From: Eubacterium sp.
Lineage (GTDB): Bacteria > Bacillota_A > Clostridia > Lachnospirales > Lachnospiraceae
Direction: 5' to 3'
Assembly (NCBI GenBank): GCA_023663915.1
Contig: JAMPGN010000234.1
Location: forward strand, 1 to 6,265
DNA: 6,265 nucleotides
Part shown: one piece after another, positions 1 to 4,839 of the stretch
Layout: each line of letters starts with the position of its first letter
How positions within the stretch are numbered: the first letter of the stretch is position 1
Program-made: the position numbers and the translations under genes
The notes under the pieces: generated by a model
Told to the model about the DNA's origin: nothing
Database searches by the model: none
What the model saw: only the letters and a program-made list of their open reading frames with translations

Positions 1-97
1 GCAGATTGTACAAAAAGTTCTCTTGTGTCGGGTTTCGTCGAATGGATTTTCTAAGCATTCCGATATAAGCTGTGACACCGGACGCAACCGCCCTCAA

Positions 98-146
98 CGC
101 GCATCCATGCGCGATTCGGTCTTTTCGGGACATCCATGTCCCGAAA
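98..146. repeat. Pair of hairpins sharing a CATCCATG core inside the repeat element
   Basis: CGCGCATCCATGCGCG (98-113) and a longer palindrome at 123-146 (arms TTTCGGGACAT and ATGTCCCGAAA around CC) are both perfect inverted repeats centred on CATCCATG. Written as RNA from the + strand, each has a UCCA tetraloop on a fully paired stem of 6 and 10 bp. From the - strand the loops read UGGA, within AUGGAU. The identical apex on unrelated stem sequences suggests that the loop, not the stem, is the conserved feature. The function is unknown. Confidence 0.75.
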
Positions 147-193
147 TTGCTATTTCATAGACGGAATACTAAGAAAATCTCAATCTCCTTCAC

Positions 194-222
194 AGGACAA
201 CTGCGTGAACTTTTTGTACAAT
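194..222 (+). promoter_or_regulatory. Possible outward-facing promoter at the right end of the repeat element
   Basis: AGGACA (194-199, 4 of 6 matches to TTGACA) is followed after exactly 17 bases by TACAAT (217-222, 5 of 6 matches to TATAAT). The -10 hexamer lies inside the terminal inverted repeat and points toward the operon. If active, it would start transcription near base 229 and give a leader of about 185 bases. The match is moderate and could be chance in AT-rich DNA. Confidence 0.3.
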
Positions 223-243
223 CTGCCAGTCAAAGTTTATTGA

Positions 244-278
244 AAAAGCTTTTGACACTTGAACCACAAAAGTATGGA
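244..278 (+). promoter_or_regulatory. Perfect TTGACA hexamer overlapping an AAAAGCTTTT palindrome
   Basis: A consensus -35 hexamer TTGACA sits at 252-257. It overlaps the right half of the 10-base perfect palindrome AAAAGCTTTT (244-253). The best downstream -10 is only TATGGA at 273-278, with a short 15-base spacer, so promoter function is doubtful. The palindrome could be an operator half-turn for a sugar-responsive regulator, but it does not match the CG-centred LacI/CcpA type well. Confidence 0.25.
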
Positions 279-324
279 AAGAAATTATTTTTGAGTTCCT
301 TTAGAGATTATTTAGAGAAAAGGC

Positions 325-333
325 TGGTATGAT
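325..333 (+). promoter_or_regulatory. Extended -10 promoter candidate for the four-gene operon
   Basis: TGGTATGAT combines a TGn extension (325-327) with a TATGAT hexamer (328-333, 5 of 6 matches to TATAAT). Extended -10 promoters can work with a poor -35, and none is obvious 17 bases upstream (305-310, AGATTA). Transcription would begin near base 340 and give a leader of about 74 bases. That leader is purine-rich, with ACAG repeated at 352, 376, 381 and 396, and little visible secondary structure. This is the best promoter candidate upstream of the operon, but it is a motif call only. Confidence 0.45.
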
Positions 334-413
334 GGTAGCTGTAAGGACAAAACAGAGGCTCATTCACAAGGCAGAACAGGACAGACCGCAGAAAGACAGG
401 GGAAAAGAAGAAC

Positions 414-2933
414 ATGAAAAGATATCAATACAGAAAATTTATCACAACAGCGATAACGTTTATGATGATTGCTTTATTTCTCAACGGATGCGCGGGCAGC
501 GGTGAGCGGATGGCAGAGAATGGTACGGACAACACAGACAGCATAACGCAAGGCGGTGCGCAGTCACAGGAACAGTCCGCAGATGGTATGGCTATGGGGC
601 GGTATATCGAGGAAGTTCTGGATCTGTCGGATATGTTAGACGGCTATCGGGAGCAGCTTTTCAAGTTACAGAGTGAAAAGATCGTGATTACGCGCCCTAT
701 GGGGAATCTGCAGAAGTCCGAAGACGGTGGCGCTTCATGGCAAGCAGAAGAGGCGGAATGGTTGGACGACTTATTTCAAGAAGGGAAATATATCGATTAC
801 TACGCGGTCGGTGCAGACGGTACGATCGGCATCGTATATGATGATACGAGGACGGCGGAGGATAGCGGAGATACAGATAGTGATACAATTACCAATCGAC
901 AAGAGAACAATGAAAATATGCAAGAAACAGATGTGTCGGCTGGGGATTTGTCAGATCAGGATAGAACAGATAACGATACTGCAGAAGATTCCGGGAAAAC
1001 AACCATTAAGAAGGGAACCGAAGAAGATTTCTGGGGATATCACAACACGGCTCTCATCGTGAAACCTGACGGCACGCAGATTCCGGTCACACTCCCCGGA
1101 GAAGACGAACGACCGGCGCATATCTGGATATCGGACGACGGAAAGGTTTTTGTGGGGACGGATGGAGAGAAATTATATGAAATCGGAGAGGATGGCATTG
1201 GGAAAATATACTTGACGCTGGAGGCGGCGCCCCAACTCATACAATTCCAAGGAAATTACATGATTGTGGATGGCTGGGATTATGACGGTCTGCTCATCTA
1301 TGATATGGAGGCAGAAGAATACATCGAGGATCGTGTGCTGAATGATTTTGTGCGAGATAATTACGGAGACAGGAGTTTTAACGGCGGAAGCTGGTATGAT
1401 ATGTATTTCTTTCTAGGAGAAGAAAATGTTCTTTATCTGGCGGGAAAATGCGGAGTACATCGCCATGTACTCGGCGGAAGCGCCATGGAGCAGGTGATCG
1501 ATGCAAATTTGACGACTTTTGGCAATCCAAGTTATAGACTGCTTGGGATGACCGCAATCGGAGGTAATGAGTTTCTAGCGCTTTTTACCGATGCGCGGCT
1601 GGTGCGTTATACTTACGATTCGACGGTGCCCACCATGCCGAATGAGAGAGTCAAAGCGTACAGCCTTGAGGAGAATACAATGCTTAGAAATGCGATCGCC
1701 CTGTATCAGACAGATCACCCGGAAGTCTATGTGGAGTACGAGAACGGTATGGAAGAGGGCAGCGCCGTGACCAGAGAGGATGCATTAAAGAAGCTGAATA
1801 CGGAAATTATGGCGGGCGAGGGTCCCGATTTGCTCATACTGGATGATATTCCAGCGGATTCCTATATGGAAAAAGGATTGCTCAAAGATTTGTCGTCGTT
1901 CGTCGATGGTCTAAATGGGGATGAAAAGCTGTTTGACAATATAGTAGACGCATTCCGGCAAGATGGAAAGCTTTATACAATACCGTGTGAAGTGAGTTTT
2001 CCCATGATTATGGGAAAAGAAAAATATGTTGCGAAGATGACCGATTTAGAAGGACTCGCTGACGGAATAGAAGCGCTCAGAAAAGATAATCCGGGTAAAG
2101 ACCTTCTGTATCTGTGCTCCCCGAAAGCGATCCTGAAAAATTTTGTAACCGCGTCTGCTCCGGCATGGATGACAGACGATGGAGAGCTTAACCGGAAGGC
2201 GATTGAGGAGTTTTATATACAGATGAAGAGAATCTATGATGCACAGATGGAAGGGCTACCGGAGGAGATCATTCGGGAGTATGAACGGAGGGATGAAGAG
2301 AATATCCAATATTATGACAAGAAGATAGAAGACCAGAAATATTATATGTTCGACATGGATGAATTTCATTATCTCATTGCACAAAACAGGCAGCTTTTGG
2401 CGGGTATCGTCGGATATGCATATGCCTATGCGGAATTGACATCGGTGCAGAGGATGGATGGATTTGAAGATGATGTGATCGTGCCTATGTGTGGAACCAG
2501 CAGTCATGTATTCTGCGTGCAGACATTGGCGGGCATCAATGCATCTTCGGACAATACGGCGCATGCAGAAGGACTGCTTAAGCAGTTGCTTGGGGCAAAG
2601 AAGATTAGTAGTCTCGGATTTCCGATCAATCAGGCGGCATTTGAAAAAGAATTATATCCCGATGATGAGGTGTCTCCGGACGAGAGTTATTCTACGCTTG
2701 GTTATTTGCTCGAAGACGGACAGTATTTTGAATGGTCCATCTATTGGTTTGATGACGTTATGGCGGACGAACTGCGAAACAGAATGAAGACGGCGGACAC
2801 GCCTTATGTGGAAAATACAACGCTGGAAGATGCCGTGTTTCGCGCAGGCGTTCAGTATATGAACGGAGAGGTCGGGCTGGATGAAGCGGTGGCGGATGTG
2901 GAGAAGAGGATGGAGATTTATCTCGCAGAGTAA
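414..2933 (+). CDS. Extracellular solute-binding lipoprotein (family 1) with N-terminal beta-propeller-like domain
   Basis: Likely ligand-binding lipoprotein of a carbohydrate-type ABC importer, anchored outside the membrane. The signal peptide has basic residues, a hydrophobic core (about 10-23) and lipobox L23-N-G-C26. A Gly/Ser/Asp/Gln-rich tether follows. Residues about 60-410 look like beta-propeller blades: one Asp-box (S102-E-D-G-G-A-S-W109) and strand-turn motifs such as W238-I-S-D-D-G243. A charged low-complexity stretch (about 143-205) interrupts this part. From V413 the protein reads as a family-1 solute-binding domain: G470-P-D-L-L-I-L-D-D, K519-L-Y-T-I-P524 and F736-P-I-N are typical landmarks, and it ends in a charged helix. 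At 839 residues it is about twice the usual length, explained by the extra N-terminal half. AGGGG at 398-402 lies 11 bases before the ATG. The two permeases follow directly. The ligand is unknown; a sugar or oligosaccharide is inferred from the family. The propeller assignment is less certain than the binding domain. Confidence 0.9.
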   Translation: MKRYQYRKFITTAITFMMIALFLNGCAGSGERMAENGTDNTDSITQGGAQSQEQSADGMAMGRYIEEVLDLSDMLDGYREQLFKLQSEKIVITRPMGNLQKSEDGGASWQAEEAEWLDDLFQEGKYIDYYAVGADGTIGIVYDDTRTAEDSGDTDSDTITNRQENNENMQETDVSAGDLSDQDRTDNDTAEDSGKTTIKKGTEEDFWGYHNTALIVKPDGTQIPVTLPGEDERPAHIWISDDGKVFVGTDGEKLYEIGEDGIGKIYLTLEAAPQLIQFQGNYMIVDGWDYDGLLIYDMEAEEYIEDRVLNDFVRDNYGDRSFNGGSWYDMYFFLGEENVLYLAGKCGVHRHVLGGSAMEQVIDANLTTFGNPSYRLLGMTAIGGNEFLALFTDARLVRYTYDSTVPTMPNERVKAYSLEENTMLRNAIALYQTDHPEVYVEYENGMEEGSAVTREDALKKLNTEIMAGEGPDLLILDDIPADSYMEKGLLKDLSSFVDGLNGDEKLFDNIVDAFRQDGKLYTIPCEVSFPMIMGKEKYVAKMTDLEGLADGIEALRKDNPGKDLLYLCSPKAILKNFVTASAPAWMTDDGELNRKAIEEFYIQMKRIYDAQMEGLPEEIIREYERRDEENIQYYDKKIEDQKYYMFDMDEFHYLIAQNRQLLAGIVGYAYAYAELTSVQRMDGFEDDVIVPMCGTSSHVFCVQTLAGINASSDNTAHAEGLLKQLLGAKKISSLGFPINQAAFEKELYPDDEVSPDESYSTLGYLLEDGQYFEWSIYWFDDVMADELRNRMKTADTPYVENTTLEDAVFRAGVQYMNGEVGLDEAVADVEKRMEIYLAE

Positions 2934-2935
2934 AA

Positions 2936-2995
2936 AAACATGGAGTTGCGCTAAGACTGCAAAATACGCAGTCTAAGTGCAACTAGGCCATGTTT
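2936..2995 (+). promoter_or_regulatory. Long intercistronic stem-loop after the binding-protein gene
   Basis: Starting 3 bases after the TAA stop, 2944-2960 pairs with 2968-2984 (17 positions, one A-A mismatch and one G-U pair) around the loop AAAATAC. A 3-base bulge follows (2985-2987), then an 8-bp perfect outer stem AAACATGG/CCATGTTT (2936-2943 with 2988-2995). On the + strand only three T residues follow, so it is a poor intrinsic terminator for the operon; on the - strand the A run 2932-2938 would supply a U-tract. The position between binding protein and permease suits partial termination or 3'-end protection of the upstream message, a familiar way of raising binding-protein levels. That role is inferred. 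Confidence 0.7.
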
Positions 2996-2996
2996 A

Positions 2997-3025
2997 GAAG
3001 AATGCTGCTTGCGCATGCATTCTTC
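2997..3025 (+). promoter_or_regulatory. Second intercistronic stem-loop just before the permease ribosome binding site
   Basis: GAAGAATGC (2997-3005) pairs perfectly with GCATTCTTC (3017-3025), and the loop can close further through TGC/GCA (3006-3008 with 3013-3015). It begins 2 bases after the preceding stem-loop and ends 9 bases before the permease Shine-Dalgarno, so the two form a tandem structure. No T-tract follows. It may stabilise or space the message, or influence ribosome access to the permease start. Confidence 0.6.
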
Positions 3026-3034
3026 CGGGGTTGT

Positions 3035-3042
3035 GAAAGGGG
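3035..3042 (+). promoter_or_regulatory. Ribosome binding site that decides the first permease start
   Basis: GAAAGGGG sits 7 bases before the ATG at 3050. The upstream in-frame ATG at 2990 has no comparable site and lies inside the right arm of the stem-loop 2936-2995. This places the start at 3050. Confidence 0.7.
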
Positions 3043-3049
3043 TAAGTAT

Positions 3050-3931
3050 ATGAAAGTACGTAGAGGTGGTATGAGGAGTCATAAGGATACGCGGGCATTT
3101 TTCTTATTTTTGATGCCTAGTCTGCTGGGGGTTGCGGTTTTTGTGGTATTGCCGTTTATGGATGTGCTTGTGCGCTCTTTTCAAACGGTGGTGACAAAAC
3201 AGTTTGTGGGATTTCAGAATTATGGGACGATCTTTGCGAACCAGGCGTTTCAGTTGGCGGTTAAGAATACGGTTCGTTTTACACTTGTCTGTATTCCGCT
3301 GCTGGTGATAATTGGCTTGTTGATTGCGTTACCAGTTAGCAGGTTGAAGAGTGCGGGCATGATCAAGTCATTATATCTGTTTCCGCTTGCCATGCCCACG
3401 GCGACGGTGGTCATTGTATGGAAAATGGTTTTTTATAAGCAGGGTTTTCTAAATCTGATACTGACACGGCTTGGCGGATGGACAGGGCTGTGGGGTGAGG
3501 TGCATACAGATTATCTTGGCAGCAGTGCTTCTTTCTGGGTTCTGGTGTTCAGTTATATCTGGAAAAATGCGGGATATACGATTGTTTTGTGGTTAGCGGG
3601 GATTTTGGGGATACCGAATGAACTGCTAGAAGCGGCGAAGGTGGACGGAGCGAACGAGCGGCAGTGCTTTTTCAAAATCACGCTTCCGAATCTGAAAGGA
3701 ACGCTCTATACGATTGTGATTTTGTCTTTCTTAAATTCTTTTAAGATTTACCGGGAGGCGTATCTGGTGGCAGGGGCTTATCCAGCACAGGAGATGTATC
3801 TTTTACAACATTTGTTCAATAATTGGTTTGTGAATCTTGATTTTGACAAGATGGCGGCGGCAGCCGTATGCGTGGGTGGGTTTTTGTTTGTGGTTATTAT
3901 GTTGCTGCAAAGGATGTGGGATAAGACATGA
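3050..3931 (+). CDS. Carbohydrate-type ABC importer permease, MalF/UgpA-like subunit
   Basis: Inner-membrane channel subunit of the importer, 293 residues from the ATG at 3050, the usual size for UgpA/LacF-type permeases. About six hydrophobic segments are visible (roughly 16-39, 70-96, 104-124, 161-185, 225-243 and 267-287). Before the fifth segment lies a clear EAA loop, E194-A-A-K-V-D-G200 with I210-T-L-P213, which docks the ATPase in this family (MetI-like, BPD_transp_1). The N-terminal P-S-L-L-G and the F-x-N-Y motif are also typical. The open frame extends to an ATG at 2990, but that would add 20 residues (a basic, Cys-containing segment) encoded within the stem-loops; the strong GAAAGGGG before 3050 argues against it. 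The stop overlaps the next permease by 4 bases (ATGA), implying translational coupling and a 1:1 heterodimer. The substrate cannot be read from the sequence. Confidence 0.93.
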   Translation: MKVRRGGMRSHKDTRAFFLFLMPSLLGVAVFVVLPFMDVLVRSFQTVVTKQFVGFQNYGTIFANQAFQLAVKNTVRFTLVCIPLLVIIGLLIALPVSRLKSAGMIKSLYLFPLAMPTATVVIVWKMVFYKQGFLNLILTRLGGWTGLWGEVHTDYLGSSASFWVLVFSYIWKNAGYTIVLWLAGILGIPNELLEAAKVDGANERQCFFKITLPNLKGTLYTIVILSFLNSFKIYREAYLVAGAYPAQEMYLLQHLFNNWFVNLDFDKMAAAAVCVGGFLFVVIMLLQRMWDKT

Positions 3932-4800
3932 TGATAAAAGGTTTACATAAATTTAGAAATATAAAAAAGGGAGTCATTGTTTTCCTAATCTTAGTTCCGA
4001 CGGTGCTTGTCTGTCTGCCAATTATTTTGTTGGTGACGGGGTCGGTGATGAGCAATGGGGAGCTGCGGCAGCATCTTTCGCCGGTGTTTTCCGATGCGCT
4101 TGATTATATTAGTTGGAAGATCGTGCCGGATTACCCGACTTTTGAGAATTATGGAAAACTTCTTTTTATGACGCCGCAGTTTTTTGTATTGTTCTGGAAC
4201 TCGATCAAGATGGTGGGTTGTATATTGGCGGGCCAACTGCTGATAGGAGTCCCGGCGGCGTGGGCTTTTGCGGTGTATAAGGTGAGGGGAAGCCGGGTGC
4301 TTTTTGCACTTTATATTGTGTTGATGCTCCTGCCTTTTCAAGTGACGATGCTTTCAAGTTATCTGGTGCTTAATCGGCTGGAATTGCTGGATACACAGTG
4401 GGCGATTATTTTGCCGGCGGTGTTCTCTACGTTTCCGGTGTTTCTTGCTTACGGTGGTTTCCGGTGTATTCCTATGCAACTGCTTGAAGCAGCGAGGATT
4501 GACGGGGCGGGAGAGTTTAAGATCTTTTGCAGGATCGGATTGCCGCTTGGGAAAAGTGGGCTTTTGTCGGCAATGGTGTTAGGATTTCTGGAATACTGGA
4601 ATATGATGGAACAGCCGATGGCTTTTCTGAAAGACAAGTCGCTGTGGCCGTTGTCATTGTATCTGCCGGAGATCACATGGGTGCAGGCGGGATATGCGTT
4701 TACAACGTCGATCATCACATTGATACCGGCGGTGTTCGTGTTTGTGTGGGGGCAGGATTATCTGGAACAGGGGATTATTTTTTCGGGACTGAAAGAATAG
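3928..4800 (+). CDS. Carbohydrate-type ABC importer permease, MalG/UgpE-like subunit
   Basis: Partner channel subunit, 290 residues. It has hydrophobic segments at about 16-38, 86-117, 121-147, 157-177, 210-227 and 260-276, and the EAA loop E187-A-A-R-I-D-G193 followed by I203-G-L-P206. The C-terminus (G-Q-D-Y-L-E-Q-G-I-I-F-S-G-L-K-E) resembles the short conserved tail of MalG/UgpE-type proteins, which contacts the ATPase in that family. The ATG overlaps the preceding stop (ATGA). A second ATG directly follows at 3931 and could serve instead; AAAGGA at 3909-3914 and GTGGG at 3916-3920 are the available SD-like sites, the latter 7 bases away from 3928. No ATP-binding subunit lies in the window, so a shared MsmK/UgpC-type ATPase encoded elsewhere is likely. 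This is known for many Firmicute sugar importers and is inference here. Confidence 0.93.
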   Translation: MMIKGLHKFRNIKKGVIVFLILVPTVLVCLPIILLVTGSVMSNGELRQHLSPVFSDALDYISWKIVPDYPTFENYGKLLFMTPQFFVLFWNSIKMVGCILAGQLLIGVPAAWAFAVYKVRGSRVLFALYIVLMLLPFQVTMLSSYLVLNRLELLDTQWAIILPAVFSTFPVFLAYGGFRCIPMQLLEAARIDGAGEFKIFCRIGLPLGKSGLLSAMVLGFLEYWNMMEQPMAFLKDKSLWPLSLYLPEITWVQAGYAFTTSIITLIPAVFVFVWGQDYLEQGIIFSGLKE

Positions 4801-4813
4801 TATCGGCTGGACT

Positions 4814-4819
4814 TATAAT
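4814..4819 (+). promoter_or_regulatory. Isolated perfect -10 hexamer before the adaptor gene
   Basis: TATAAT at 4814-4819 lies in the 39-base gap before the adaptor gene. No -35 element is recognisable 15-19 bases upstream and there is no TGn extension. If used, the transcript would start near 4826, close to the Shine-Dalgarno at 4827-4831, and would favour the TTG start at 4840 over the ATG at 4825. An internal promoter could let the adaptor be made without the importer, but the evidence is weak. Confidence 0.22.
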
Positions 4820-4826
4820 AAGATAT

Positions 4827-4831
4827 GGAGG
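4827..4831 (+). promoter_or_regulatory. Shine-Dalgarno that favours a TTG start for the adaptor gene
   Basis: GGAGG is the strongest ribosome binding site in the window and lies 8 bases before an in-frame TTG at 4840. It overlaps and follows the alternative ATG at 4825, so it cannot serve that codon, and no similar site precedes 4825. Confidence 0.6.
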
Positions 4832-4839
4832 CGGTAACT

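Larger units (their letters stand above)
1..226. repeat. MITE-like structured repeat with 20-bp perfect terminal inverted repeats
   Basis: Bases 1-20 (GCAGATTGTACAAAAAGTTC) are the exact reverse complement of bases 207-226. Further in, 46-62 pairs with 162-178 at 15 of 17 positions, and the centre carries two short hairpins (98-113 and 123-146). The whole can fold into a branched, cruciform-like structure. It encodes no transposase and no convincing protein; a GTG-initiated open frame at 72-332 runs through it and out of its right end, which is not how a gene would sit. The layout fits a miniature inverted-repeat element mobilised in trans, or another interspersed palindromic repeat. I cannot assign an IS family. 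Target-site duplication cannot be tested because the left end coincides with the window edge, so the repeat may also extend further left. Confidence 0.72.

Noticed and set aside
1..226. CRISPR array or tRNA-like structure
   Set aside because: No regularly spaced direct repeats and no tRNA-like arms; the repeats here are inverted and nested.
241..257. CcpA (cre) site upstream of the operon
   Set aside because: The palindrome AAAAGCTTTT resembles a cre arm pattern but the centre is GC rather than CG and the outer positions do not fit; kept only as an unassigned palindrome.
72..332. 86-codon GTG-initiated open frame on the + strand
   Set aside because: It runs through the internal hairpins and right terminal repeat of the structured element and into the leader, with no SD and no protein-like domain; best explained as a chance frame across a repeat.
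727..1062. 111-codon + strand frame inside the binding-protein gene
   Set aside because: Lies wholly within the well-supported 839-residue reading frame; composition is Arg/Ile/Lys-rich shadow sequence with no domain.
2256..2564. 102-codon - strand frame opposite the binding-protein gene
   Set aside because: Antisense shadow of the binding domain; no ribosome binding site or recognisable motif seen.
2936..2995. Stem-loop read as a full intrinsic terminator ending a one-gene transcript
   Set aside because: On the + strand only three T residues follow the stem before AGAAG, and the permease genes continue in the same direction; partial attenuation or stabilisation is more likely.
3991..4341. 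116-codon - strand frame opposite the second permease
   Set aside because: Opposite a clear six-segment permease; its His/Arg/Lys-rich translation is typical of antisense to membrane-protein codons.
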